Of a stretch of DNA of 64,000 nucleotides, positions 10,607 to 21,639 are shown piece by piece (within the stretch, counting starts at the first letter, position 1; every line of letters starts with the position of its first letter). Made by a program: the position numbers and the translations under genes. Under the pieces are notes generated by a model. It was not told the DNA's origin. It was given only the letters and a program-made list of their open reading frames with translations, and ran no database searches. The DNA is from Aquarana catesbeiana (lineage: Eukaryota > Chordata > Amphibia > Anura > Ranidae): assembly GCF_042186555.1 (NCBI RefSeq), contig NC_133335.1:179701419-179765418 (forward strand). The letters run 5' to 3'.

Positions 10607-10834
10607 AAGCTCAGCATACACTATCTGATTGTAGATTGGATATACTGTATACACTACAATCTGATTGTACAATCTCCTTTATATCTGCCATCAATTATGT
10701 AGTCCAAGGGCCTGCCTGATTGGATACAGAACGATCGGATAGCTGGTGTGTCCTCCCATTATATAGTTTTGGCAAATCTAAAGGAGATTGTACAGAGCTT
10801 GTACAATTAAATTGTATAGTGTATGGCCATCTTT
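10607..10834. mobile_element. MITE with CATACACTAT inverted ends
   Basis: The left part reads CATACACTATCTGATTGTA and the right end, reverse-complemented, reads GGCCATACACTATACAATTT. Inner segments ACAATCTCCTTTA and TAAAGGAGATTGT pair as well, so most of the 230 bp folds back. Known to me as a common frog MITE theme; the superfamily is not assigned. Confidence 0.65.
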
Positions 10835-10835
10835 A

Positions 10836-11070
10836 GCCACCTAACATGAACTAGTTGCTTACTACTCCTAATCCTTGTTTGCTTTGCAACAACATTTTCA
10901 AAATACAAATCCACTTCAGTAACATTTAGAACGTTAGGAGTAGCTCTTAATCGTGTGGGTGTAACACAAATTTGATCTGCAAAAAAAACAGCATGGGGAT
11001 CTCTCCCAATCTAAAGCAGGCCCTTAGGTCTCCATTATATGATAAATAATTTTAATGTCTACATAGAATT

Positions 11071-11106
<36 letters not shown>

Positions 11107-11289
11107 TTTTTTATTATTATTATTATTCTGTTTTGATGCTTCTGTTTTTTCCATATGTCATCTTAGTGTCTACTGAGGATCCGTGTGTCATTTGGATGTA
11201 CCGTCATGCATCAATCACCATCAAGAACCATTTGTTCTTAAATCGTGATAAGTGATATATATATATATATATATATTCTATCTGTAAGT
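10836..11289. other. AT-rich stretch with short TA and TTA microsatellites, no gene
   Basis: TA runs at about 11,075-11,104 and 11,256-11,276, and a TTA run at about 11,111-11,127. No open frame or recognised repeat. Confidence 0.7.
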
Positions 11290-11295
11290 GTGATC

Positions 11296-11372
11296 AGCAC
11301 ATTGGGTTATTGGTTAGCCCTCTGAGCTGCCAACAGTCAGTCAGGTCATGGGTTCAAATCCCAACCACGCTA
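11296..11372 (+). repeat. tRNA-derived SINE head fragment
   Basis: TGGTTAGCCCTCTGA resembles a tRNA A box with its D-loop context, and GGTTCAAATCCC matches a B box about 40 bp downstream. Spacing fits an RNA polymerase III type-2 promoter. I cannot fold a good acceptor stem or anticodon arm, so it is a SINE or tRNA pseudogene remnant and not a functional tRNA. Confidence 0.6.
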
Positions 11373-11472
11373 CCACCTTCCCAAACTTTCAATGGCCAAT
11401 AGATATGTGTGTAGGTGGAAGCATAATTGTCATCAGTGTGATACATTTAATCCCTGCAGTGTAAATATTGTA

Positions 11473-12578
11473 CAGCCCTTTCCAAAAATTTTGAGAATGA
11501 CACAAATATTAATTTTCGCAAAGTCCACTGCTTCAGTGTTTTTAGATTTTTTTGTCAGATGTTACTATGGTATACTGAAGTATAATTACAAGCATTTCAT
11601 AAGTATCAAAGGCTTTTATTGAAAATGACATTAAGTTTATGCAAAAGAGTCAATATTTGCAGTGTTGACCCTTCTTTTTCAAGACCTCTGCAATTCACCC
11701 TGGCATGTTGTCAATCAACTTCTGAGTCACATCCTGACTGATGGCAGCCCATTCTTGCATTATCAATGCTTGGAGTTTGTCAGAATTTGTGGGGTTTTTT
11801 TTGTTCACCCGAAACTTGAGGATTGACCACAGGTTCTCAATGGGATTAGGTCTGAGGAGTTTCCTGGCCGTGGACCCAAAATTTCCATGTTTTGTTCCCC
11901 AAGCCACTTTTGCCTTATGGAAAGCTGCTCCATCATACTGGTAAAGGCATTGTTCCTCACCAAACTGTTCTTGGATGGTTGGGAGAAGTTGCTCTCGTAG
12001 GATGTTTTTGTACCTTTCTTTATTCATTGCTGTGTTCTTAGGCAAAATTGTGAGTGAGCCCACTCCCTTGGCTGAGAAGCAACCCCACACATGAATGGTC
12101 TCAGGATGCTTTACTGTTGGCATGACACAGGACTAATGGTAGCGCTCACCTTTTCTTCTATGGACAAGTTTTTTTCCGGATGCCCCAAACAATCGGAAAG
12201 GGGATTCATCAGAGAAAAAGTCCTCAGCAGTCCAATCCCTGTACCTTTTGCAGAATATTAGTCTATCCCTGATGTTTTTCCTGGATAGAAGAGGCTTCTT
12301 TGCTGCCCTTCTTGACACCAGGCCATCCTCCCAAAGTCTTCTCCTCACTGGGCATGCAGATGTAATCACACCTGCCGGCTGCCATTCCTGAGCAAGCTCT
12401 GCACTGGTGGTGTCCCCATCCCACAGCTGAATCAACCGTAAGAGACGGCAAAGAGCAATTCATCTGAATACTCTTCATAACATTCTGGAGTATATGCAAA
12501 TTGCCATCAAAAAACCTAAGCAGCAGACTTCGTGAAAATTAATATTTGTGTCATTCTCAAAACTTTTGGCCATGGCTG
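11473..12578 (-). mobile_element. Tc1-like transposon, complete ends, defective
   Basis: Bounded by TA at 11,471-11,472 and 12,579-12,580. Inverted ends: CAGCCCTTTCCAAAA then TTTTGAGAATGACACAAATA on the left, mirrored at 12,530-12,578. Length 1.1 kb, within the usual Tc1 range once small deletions are allowed for. The transposase remnant is described separately. Confidence 0.93.
11695..12435 (-). pseudogene. Tc1 transposase, interrupted
   Basis: Two collinear minus-strand frames separated by a stop near 12,130. The upstream part has DGLVSRRAAKKPLLS and the first catalytic Asp in FFSDESPF. The downstream part has VWGCFSAKG, the second Asp in YQYDGAAFHKA and the Glu in NPIENLW. Thirty-one residues separate the second Asp and the Glu, where the family has 34 (DD34E), so a small deletion has removed part of the 'WP..SPDL' segment just before NPIE. 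The N-terminal helix-turn-helix beyond 12,435 is degraded. It would have been a cut-and-paste transposase acting at TA sites. Confidence 0.92.
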
Positions 12579-12599
12579 TACAAATCACAGTGTATATAT

Positions 12600-13045
12600 A
12601 TATCTCTCACTGAGGCCACTCATGCGTTCGCATAGAATGCATGAAGGTAAAAAAACTTCAGCGTTTACAACCACTGTAAGGTAAGAAACCTTTCAGGTGC
12701 AGCTCTCCCCCACCTTTTACTTACCCAATCTCGGTCCAGCACTGTGCATGAGAGCAGCAGTGCTGTTCTCTTTCTCCCTCCTCACTGGACTCAGTAAGAG
12801 CAGCCATTGGCTCCCACTGTTGACAATAAAATACAATGAAAAGGGAGTGGGGGGCGGGGCTGAACCCACTGTTTGTGTCAATAGACCCACACAGTTTGGC
12901 CCAGGATTGAGCTCGCACAAGAACCCCCCTTAGCAGACAACTTTCTGGGGGGGGGTACTTAAAGGCGGGAGGTGCCAGGAGCACTAACAGGGACCCCAGA
13001 AGAAAAGGATCAGGGCTTCTCTGTGCAAAACAATTGCACAGAGCG
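12600..13045. repeat. Abundant ranid-type GC-rich interspersed repeat
   Basis: The sequence follows a repeat I recognise from ranid frogs: an AAAAAACTTC..GTTTACAACCAC start, then CTCCCTCCTCACTGG, AGCCATTGGCTCCCACTG, a GGGGCGGGGC box, GTGTCAATAGACCCACAC, and a tail TGCACAGAGCGGGTAAGTAT. Non-coding. The transposon class is unknown to me; I did not find clear terminal inverted repeats or a target duplication. Confidence 0.55.
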
Positions 13046-13848
13046 GGTAAGTATTCTTTTTTTCAAGTAAGGTAAGAATTTTGCTACAAATAGTATTGAT
13101 AATAAAATGTAAAATCTCTGCACCTATCTAGTTACCCATTTGATAAATACTTAGTAAAACACTTTTTCACTGGAATTTCTAATATTAGCTTTAGGAAACC
13201 TGATAGAATACAAAATTACCAAAAGAAATTACAGCTTACATCTTCATTGATACCTGGAAAGAATTTTGATTTTACTAGAAAATCTATCTATGCTTCCTCT
13301 GCAACAATTGTCTGTCAACTCTTTTCCCTGTACAGAATTAAATGCTGTCATTTTTTTTCATCATGTTATGAAATGGTATGTGATCAGTGAATGAAAATTG
13401 CCTGTAGAACTATCATATAAATGGTCCAATTCCTGACTTAAAGGGGTATTTAGTTTTATCGACATAAAATATGCCACAATAGCATGTCATCTAAAGTAAT
13501 TATCCCAGTGGTGGTAAAATTAACGTTATGGCTAGAGAAGCATCAGGCAAAAATATAATGGATCCTGATACTTACAAATATTACAACTACTTTTCCTTTC
13601 TATTCGAAACAAGAGCCCTTGTTCCCTGATAGTGACTTTTAAAACATTTTTATAATGAGTGAAAGTGTTTTATTTTTATATGATAAACTTCTTTATGTTG
13701 TCCAGAGTATTTAATAACTAACCTATCACTCAATGATGTATCCCCTGCTTGCAATTCTCTGTGTGTATTTACTGTCTGTATTTATGCTTTCCATAAATCT
13801 TTATCGTCTATGGTGGAGTCTTTGTCTACCGCAGTTTGCTTCTAGCTT
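13046..13848. other. AT-rich unique-looking sequence, no gene
   Basis: No open frame over 60 codons, no tandem repeat and no recognised element. It may be old single-copy intergenic DNA. Confidence 0.6.
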
Positions 13849-14260
13849 ATAGGGATGGGCGAATGGTTCGGCCCGAGCATGAGTTCGGGGCAAACTTTGG
13901 CTGTTCAAACGTTCTACAAACAACTGAATTATCGGGTCGTTCGACTGTTTGACGGCCGAACGACCACAATGCACTGTGCACCCGTACAAACTATGCCCAT
14001 TGACAGCCGCGGCTCTGCAGCGGCTGTGTGCTGCCAGCTGGGGAGGGAGTGAGCTCTGTACAGCGAGACCCGAAGGGGAAAATGGAAGAAGGGGCTGCAT
14101 GATTAAGGGAGGGACTGAGGAACATAGTACTAAATGACAGAGTACTGAGGAACATAGTACTAAATGACAGAGTACTGAGGAACATAGTATTGAGTGACAG
14201 AGTACTGAGGAACAAGTGGAGGAAAGTTTGGGGAGAGAGGCCCAGCACACTGCCGGTTCT
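13849..14260. mobile_element. hAT left end with TAGGGATGGGCGAA terminus
   Basis: TAGGGATGGGCGAATGGTTC begins at about 13,852, followed by GTTCG/CGAAC-rich sequence typical of TAGGGATG-type hAT ends (compare 25,424 and 54,245). Downstream lies a 30-bp minisatellite. No matching right terminus or 8-bp duplication was found, so the right limit is open and the element may extend to the 34-bp array ending near 16,165. Confidence 0.55.
14111..14215. repeat. 30-bp minisatellite, 3.5 copies
   Basis: Unit GAACATAGTACTAAATGACA + GAGTACTGAG. The minus-strand open frames across it encode only Leu/Ser/Thr/Phe-Met repeats generated by the array. Confidence 0.9.
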
Positions 14261-15059
14261 CTTTTGACTTGCGAAAGTGGCAATACCTTTGTATAATCCT
14301 TGTAAAATTCCAGAGACGAGTACCTGTTGACCTTAACTGAACATAGGGACGAGTCCATTAGCATGTGATCCACACTCCTGATTGTAGTCTGATCCGTGGA
14401 GAGATTGTCCGATTTACAGATCTACCGTGTATGCCTATGATCTAGCAAGATCTGGTAAGAATTCAATCCGGGGGGGGGGTTCTTACTTGTGGAAGTGTTG
14501 GTGACAGCTGTCCTTCATATTTGTGAAACTGAACCCATTTCGGACAAAGTTTACTCACAACTGTGGCATTGGGACTTTACTATCTTAGTTGCACATTTTG
14601 TTCCATCAATGCACACCTGCTATTGGATATTTAGACTCTATATTTGAATTGCACCTTTTGTTGTGCTAATGCACACTTGTCATTTGCAATTGTGTTTTTT
14701 TAGCGCTGCTTTTGGGTGTTTTAAAATGCACTGTGCTTCTGCACAGCCATGATTGGATGCTGTCATGATGACTGTATCCAATCATGACTCATTGTTCTTA
14801 TTCCCACCCCACACTATAAAAATATTCTTTCCATGACGGCCATTTGTAGTGTGATAGCGGCGTGGAGAGAGATAGAACAGGGCTCTTTTCAGTGCTATTA
14901 AACAGTTAGAATAGCACACTATAGCACACTGATTCTATTGTCAGTGTAGAATATCAGTTTAGTGTTCATCTAGGGATAGTTCAGTGTGAGTGTAGTGTAG
15001 TTCATCTTTACATTAGTGTGAATGTAGGGATAGTTCAGTCAGTGTGAGTGTAGTGAATG
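14261..15059. other. Leader sequence of a possible hAT, no gene
   Basis: No open frame with a domain. Near 14,900-15,055 there are imperfect duplications of AGGGATAGTTCAGT.. and GTGTGAGTGTAGT just before the 34-bp array. This arrangement (short direct repeats, then a long subterminal array) resembles the 5' flank of the hAT at 1,360-10,459. Confidence 0.4.
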
Positions 15060-16165
15060 ATTAACACAGTATATTTTATTGCGTTACTGCAAGTTTAATG
15101 CCGTATATTTCAGTGCGTTAAATGCCATTTAACGCAGTACATTTCTGGGCGTTACAACGCGTTTAATGCAGTATATTTCAGTTGGGTTACTGCAAGTTTA
15201 ACTCTGTACAGTTCAGTGCGTTACTGCAAGTTTAACGCCTTATAGTTCTGTGCATTACTGCAAGTTTAACGCTGCATATTTCATTGCATTACCGCAAGTT
15301 TAACACTGTATATTTCATTGCGTTACCGCAAGTTTAACGCTGTATATTTCATTGCGTTACCGCAAGTTTAACGCTGTATATTTCATTGCGTTACTGCAAG
15401 TTTAATGCCATATAGTTCTGTGCGTTACTGCAAGTTTAACGCTGTATATTACATTGCGTTACTGCAAGTTTAAGGCTGTATATTTCATTGCGTTACTGCA
15501 AGTTTAATGCCATATAGTTCTGTGCGTTACTGCAAGTTTAACGCTGTATATTACATTGCGTTACTGCAAGTTTAACGCTGTATATTTCATTGCGTTACTG
15601 CAAGTTTAACGCCATATGTTTAATTGCTTTACTGCAAGTTTAACGCCGTATCTATCATTGCATTACTGCAAGTTTAATGCCATATGTTTAATTGCGTTAC
15701 TGCAAGTTTAACGCCGTATATTTCATTGCGTTACTGCAAGTTTAACGCCATATAGTTCTGTGGGTTACTGCAAGTTTAATGCCGTATAGTTCTGTGTGTT
15801 ACTGCAAGTTTAACGGTGTATATTTCATTGCGTTACTGGAAGTTTAACGCCATATATTTCATTGCGTTACTGGAAGTTTAACGATGTATATTTCATTGCG
15901 TTACTGCAAGTTTAACGCCATATAGTTGTGTGCGTTACTGCAAGTTTAACGCCGTATATTTCATTGCGCTACTGCAAGTTTAACGGAATATAGTTCTGTG
16001 GGTTACTGCAAGTTTAACGCCGTATAGTTCTGTGTGTTACTGCAAGTTTAACGGCATATATTTAATTGTGTTACTGGAAGTTTAATGCTGTATATTTCAT
16101 TGTGTTACTGCAAGTTTAACGCCATATAGTTCTGTGCGTTACTGCACGTTTGACGCAATATATTG
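15060..16165. repeat. 34-bp minisatellite, about 32 copies
   Basis: Unit: GCGTTACTGCAAGTTTAACG + CTGTATATTTCATT. Each unit contains the 6-bp inverted pair GCGTTA and TAACGC separated by nine bases. Frequent variants are CATATAGTTCTGTG in place of TGTATATTTCATTG, and GGAAG in place of GCAAG. Variants recur in runs, which suggests multi-unit duplications. Confidence 0.95.
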
Positions 16166-16990
16166 CGGTATATTATAGTGTATCCGTGGAGTGTGTCAAA
16201 ACCACTTGGCTCATACAGCTATTTACTCTTTAACTGAATGGGGTTCAACTTCATGAGCACACAGCAAGGATACGTAACACTCCATAAAACAGGGTTTTAA
16301 CTCATTGCTCTGTACCAGGTCTCTGACTGCAGCTTCCAGACCAATTGAGGTTCCAGTGGGGTGTCCACTATCCTTTAGCTCTAGAGTCTCACACAGGAAC
16401 AGCTTAGGTGAGGTATTCCCTGAACAGAATAGCTTCTTACAGGCACTAAGGCTGGCCATACATGGTTAGTTTTTTCATTCAGCAAGCAAGGTGGATGAAG
16501 GAATTTCGACCCGCCCCTCCAGGACAATGTATTCTGACAGTGGCTCCCACTACTGTCAGAATGAACTGATCAGTGACTGCAGCTGATTGGCAGCTAATAA
16601 ACACCCAAAAATGTTCTAACACGTCCCTGCGATAGAAGTCAAATTAAATATCAACTTCTATCAAGTAGGGAGGGCCATACACTGATCTAAGACTGTTCAG
16701 GCCAGCTATACTCCATTAAGGGTGTGGGTTCTGCATAGGCAGGGCCACTGAAAAGGGGGTACCACCGGAACCTCATGTACAGGGCCCGGGCCCCATTGGT
16801 TCAACACAGGGGCCCAGACAGCTGACAAGGAGAAGGAAGAGGAACCTGGAAAGGAGGGGGTGATCGGTGCAGTGTTGGCAGCATTTACAGGAACTGATCT
16901 TCTGCAGTTCCCCCTGCAGCAGCAAAAATCCAGCTTCTCATCCTCTCCCTTTCAGCTGCTGCAGTGGAAAACTACAGGAGATCAGTTACT
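16166..16990. other. Repeat fragments, no gene
   Basis: Two phrases of the frog 'GGCCATACA' MITE type (near 16,453 and 16,673, in direct orientation) and a GGGCCC-rich stretch near 16,780-16,810 like some hAT termini. No ends could be paired. The minus-strand open frame at 16,223-16,459 has no recognised domain. Confidence 0.4.
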
Positions 16991-17059
16991 GTAAATGTCA
17001 CCCCCCGCCAAACTGATCACCCCCCCCCTCCAGATTTCCCTTTATTCTGCTTTTCAACC

Positions 17060-17296
17060 GCCCAGGCTCCTCTGTGTGCTCAACTTTGCAAAGAAAAGTT
17101 GCGCTTTGCAAAGAATACCCAATCAGGCACAGGGAAAATAAAAAAAAAAAAAACAACACTTCTGCTGGTTTATAATTGGATGATGAAAGTCAGCAGAACT
17201 TCACCTCATTCACTAAGCTCTCGGGAAAATTCTCTTGCAAAGTGCAACTTCCTTTGCAAAAAGAATATCCTATTTGCCTTTCGTAAATGAACCCCT
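17060..17296. mobile_element. MITE ending in CGTAAATGAACCCC, probably left-truncated
   Basis: The right end TTTGCCTTTCGTAAATGAAC matches a frog MITE I know that ends in 'TTGCCTTTAGTAAATGAACCC'. Inside are the paired segments TTTGCAAAGAAAAGTTGC and GCAACTTCCTTTGCAAA, and the usual TTGGATGATGAAAGTCAGCA stretch. The left end lacks the matching GGGTTCATTT terminus. Confidence 0.55.
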
Positions 17297-17650
17297 TTGA
17301 GTCTTCTTTTAGCAAAGTATCTGCGCAGCAAATCTTTCAAAGCTAGTCACACTTGTTTCAATGTGATTTGACAATCTCTCCTTTAGAGTTACCTATATAT
17401 ACCTATATTTGTATCAATATATATTGAATGCTCTAAATCCTCACACTCTTCACAGTTGCTGGTAAATCTAAGCTAGATTGTAAAGAGATTATAACGCCCC
17501 TGGCCAGCTTTGGATAAATATTTCCCTCACAGCTTCTCCTTTTTCACTCTCTCCAGTACTTTTGTTTTTGTGCTGAGAGCCAGCTACTGCTACTGTTCAG
17601 CATGGACTTTCTGCAAAAAAAAACTATTTGCCCTAACAGTAATCTAAGCC
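17297..17650. other. No feature seen
   Basis: AT-rich sequence without an open frame or recognisable repeat. Confidence 0.6.
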
Positions 17651-17651
17651 T

Positions 17652-17953
17652 TAAAGGGAACTTCCACTTTTCTGGGAAAAAAATTGCGACAAAAATAAAA
17701 AAAAAAAATAATAATGTAGCATAAACAATTGCTACACAAGCCATATTATAATTGAATGTTATTTAAAATTACGTTTCCTACAATTTCAGACCTTGTAATC
17801 TTCCTCATTAGAACTCCGCAAGTGCATCTGCTGATTGATAATGAAAAAAGTCACGCACATTTTCCTTCATTGCAAGAAAAGGTAGGAATCTGCAACAGTT
17901 TTGCTCATCCAGAGGGGAATGTGTTTTCTAAACAAAAGTGGAGTTACTCTTTA
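17652..17953. mobile_element. Short MITE with AAAGGGAACTTCCACTTTT ends
   Basis: Left AAAGGGAACTTCCACTTTT and, reverse-complemented, right AAAGAGTAACTCCACTTTT. About 300 bp, non-coding. Flanking duplication not resolved. Confidence 0.6.
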
Positions 17954-18581
17954 AACTGTCCTTAAAATTGAACTAAACTCTCTTAACCACTTGAGCCCCG
18001 GACCATTATGCTGCCTAAGGACCAGAGGTCTTTTTCCAATTTGGCACTGCGTCGCTTTAACTGCTAATTGCGCGGTCATGCAATGCTGTACCCAAACGAA
18101 ATTTGCGTCCTTTTCTTCCCACAAATAGAGCTTTCTTTTGATGGTATTTGATCACCTCTGCGGTTTTTATTTTTTGCGCTATAAACGGAAAGGTGAGGTG
18201 CTAAAATGGCAGGGCAGTACAAAACCCCCCCAAATGACCCCATTTTGGAAAGTAGACACCCCAAGGAAATTGCTGAGAGGCATGTTGAACCCATTGAATA
18301 TTTATTTTTTTTGTCCCAAGTGATTGAATAATGACAAAAAAAAAAAAATATTTACAAAAAGTTGTCACTAAATGATATATTGCTCACACAGGCCATGGGC
18401 CTATGTGGAATTGCACCCCAAAATACATTCAGCTGCTTCTCCTGAGTATGGGGATACCACATGTGTGGGACTTTTTGGGAGCCTAGCTGCGTACGGGGCC
18501 CCGAAATCCAATCACCGCCTTCAGGATTTCTAAGGGTGTAAATTTTTAATTTCACTCTTCACTGCCTATCACAGTTTCGGA

Positions 18582-19650
18582 GGCCATGGAATGCCCAGGT
18601 GGCACAAAACCCCCCAAAATGACCCCATTTTGGAAAGTAGACACCCCAAGCTATTTGCTGAGAGGCATTTTGAGTCCATGGAATATTTTATATTTTGACA
18701 CAAGTTGCGGGAAAGTGACACTTTTTTTTTTTTTTTTTTGCATAAAGTCGTCACTAAATGATATATTGCTCACACAGGCCATGGGCATATGTGGAATTGC
18801 ACCCCAAAATACATTTAGCTGCTTCTCCTGAGTATGGGGATACCACATGTGTGGGACTTTTTGGGAGCCTAGCCGCGTACGGGACCCCGAAAACCAATCA
18901 CCGCCTTCAGGATTTCTAAGGGTGAAAATTTTTGATTTCACTCTTTACTGCCTATCACAGTTTCGGAGGCCATGGAATGTACAGGTGGCACAAACCCCCC
19001 CCAAATGACCCCATTTTGGAAAGTAGACACCCCAAGCTATTTGCTGAGAGGCATGGTGAGTATTTTGCAGCTCTCATTTGTTTTTGAAAATGAAGAAAGA
19101 CAAGAAAAAACATTTTTTTTATCTTTTTTCAATTTTCAAAACTTTGTGACAAAAAGTGAGGTCTGCAAAATACTCACTATACCTCTCAGCAAATAGCTTG
19201 GGGTGTCTACTTTCCAAAATGGGGTCATTTGGGGGGGGGTTTGTGCCACCTGGGCATTCCATGGCCTCCGAAACTGTGATAGGCAGTGATGAGTGAAATC
19301 AAAAATTCACGCCCTTAGAAAGCCTGAAGGCGGTGCTTTGGTTTTCGGGGTCCCGTACGCGGCTAGGCTCCCAAAAAGTCTCACACATGTGGTATCCCCG
19401 TACTCAGGAGAAGCAGCAGAATGTATTTTGGGGTGTAATTTCACATATTTCCATGGCATGTTTGAGCAATATATCATTTAGTGACAACTTTGTGCAAAAA
19501 AAAAAAAAAAAAAAAAAATTTGTCTCTTTCCCGCAACTTGTGTCGCAATATAAAATATTCCATGGACTCGACATGCCTCTCAGCAAATAGCTTGGGGTGT
19601 CTACTTTCCAAAATGGGGTCATTTGGGGGGGTTTTGAACTGTCCTGGCAT
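18582..19650. repeat. Large inverted repeat, about 490-bp arms
   Basis: Left arm 18,582-19,070 and right arm 19,163-19,650 are reverse complements around a 92-bp AT-rich centre. The arms contain GACCCCATTTTGGAAAGTAG, the CCTAG..CGCGTACGGG segment, and a homopolymer tract (T18 at about 18,722 in one arm, a run of about 21 A at 19,497 in the other). A third, direct copy of the module lies at 18,205-18,580, with a spacing of about 380 bp. Confidence 0.88.
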
Positions 19651-19699
19651 TTTATGCACAACATTTAGAAGCTTATGTCACACATCACCCACTCTTCTA

Positions 19700-20400
19700 A
19701 CCACTTGAAGACAAAGCCCTTTCTGACACTTATTGTTTACATGAAAAAGTTATTTTTTTTGCAAACATTATATATTTTTTTAAAGCAAATGCCCTACACA
19801 TTAAAATGGTGGGTGTTTCATTTTTTTTTTTTCACACAGTATTTGCGCAGCGATTTTTCAAACGCATTTTTTGGGGAAAAAAAACACTTTTTTAAATTTT
19901 AATGCACTAAAACACACTATATTGCCCAAATGTTTGATGAAATAAAAAAGATGATCTTAGGCCGAGTACATGGATACCAAACATGACATGCTTTAAAATT
20001 GCGCACAAACGTGCAGTGGCAACAAAATAAATGCATTTTTAAAAGCCTTTAAAAGCATTTACAGGTTACCACTTTAGATTTACAGAGGAGGTCTACTGCA
20101 AAAATTACTGCCCTCGATCTGGCCTTCGCGGTGATACCTCACATGCATGGTGCAATTGCTGTTTACGTTTGACGACAGACCGCCGCTTGCGTTCGCCTTA
20201 GCGCGAGAGCAGGGGGCGACAGGGGTGCTTTTTTTTTTTTTTTTTTCTTTATTATTTTTTTGCTTTTTTTATCTTATTTTTAAACTGTTCCTTTCATATT
20301 TTTTTTTTTTAATCATTTTTATTGTTATCTCGGGGAATGTAAATATCCCCTATGATAGCAATAGGTAGTGACAGGTACTCTTTTTTGAAAAAATTGGGGT
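19700..20400. other. piggyBac-family interior, no gene
   Basis: AT-rich sequence with phrases such as GGATACCAAACATGACATGC and AAAATTGCGCACAAACGTGC. The same module, more diverged, recurs at 47,520-47,720. Nothing coding. Confidence 0.6.
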
Positions 20401-21187
20401 CTATTAGACCCTAGATCTCTCCTCTGCCCTCAAAGCATCTGACCACACCAAGATCGGTGTGATAAAATGCTTCCCCAATTTCCCAATGGCGCTATTTACA
20501 TCCAGCGAAATCTTCAAGTCATGAAATGCTCGTAGCTTCCGGTTTCTTAGGCCATAGAGATGTTTGGAGCCACTCTGGTCTCTGATCAGCTCTATGGTCA
20601 GCTGGCTGAATCACCGGTTGCATTCTCAGGTTCCCTCTTGAGACAGGAGAGCCAGAGAAAAACACGGAAGATGGTGGGGGGGGGGCATTCCCTCCCACGG
20701 CTTGTAAAAGCAGTCTAGAGGCTAATTAGCCGCTAGGATTGCTTTTACATGAAAGCCGACCGCTGGCTGAAAAGAATGATACCAAGATGATACCTAAACC
20801 TGCAGGCATCATTCTGGTATAACCACTCAAAGTCGTGAATGGCGTACCTGAAGACAAAAAAAAGGTTAACAATAAAGCACAGTAAACGGTAAAGTATAAA
20901 AAATTGCATACCTGAAAAGCAAACATGATAAAACAAAATAACAATAAAACATTGCAGAATAGAATACAGTAAAAAAGAGCAGAACAATAGAGAGAGAATA
21001 GAGAGAGAGAGAACAATAAAACGACAACTATTTTTTTTTATTTTATATATTTTTTTTTTTTTTACACTTTTTTTGTAACTAACTTTTATAACTGTAACCG
21101 GTTCCAGGTTCGGGTCTCTCAAAATGCGATGGCATCTTGGGAGACCCTGTGAAAGTGTGCCTAGCCTGTGCAATGCTGTACCCTACG

Positions 21188-21562
21188 CTAATACTCAACT
21201 AGTGAATGGTAGCGTTCAAAACATTCACCAATGCAAAGACCAGGATTGTCAGGACAGGAGGGACAATAATAGCGGGTGTCACGCCTATATCCGCGCTTGC
21301 TGCAGACACAACATCTTTTTTGGGGGGGTTCGTTGGGTAGGGGTACTCGGGAGGACATAAAGAAAATGCCTCTCATGCAGCCGACTGCATTTGGTTGGGG
21401 ATGTGAATGGGGGAAGTACGGGCGCTGCAGAAGCGGTGGGTTCCCAATTAGGATTGGCGAATGCAGCAGGAAGGGCATTATGGGCACGACGGGCCTGTGT
21501 TTGTCTTCTTGGTGGCAGCGGGACACTACTTGTGCTTGCCACCTCACCAGCTTGAACTGCAC
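21188..21562 (-). pseudogene. piggyBac transposase, C-terminal cysteine-rich domain only
   Basis: The last 44 residues of this 124-codon frame contain the piggyBac-type zinc-binding domain: KRCCVCSKRGYRRDTRYYC, then CPSCPDNPGLCIGECFERYH. Three C-x2-C-like pairs plus the terminal C-x4-H are present, ending a few residues before the stop, as in the family. In piggyBac this domain binds the inverted-repeat ends. The preceding 80 residues are Pro/Arg/His-rich and show none of the catalytic Asp blocks. Upstream on the minus strand (above 21,640) lies the 355-bp repeat array rather than a DDD domain. This copy has therefore kept an intact-looking DNA-binding module and lost the catalytic core. Confidence 0.88.
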
Positions 21563-21639
21563 TTATGGGACTCGCCACGTCACCAAGTGTTACTGCAGTG
21601 CTGCTTTGACTACGACCGGGGTGTACTAGGCCGCTGGTG

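Noticed and set aside
11296..11372. Functional tRNA gene
   Set aside because: A and B boxes are recognisable but no acceptor stem or anticodon arm can be formed with confidence, and no terminator T run follows at the proper place.
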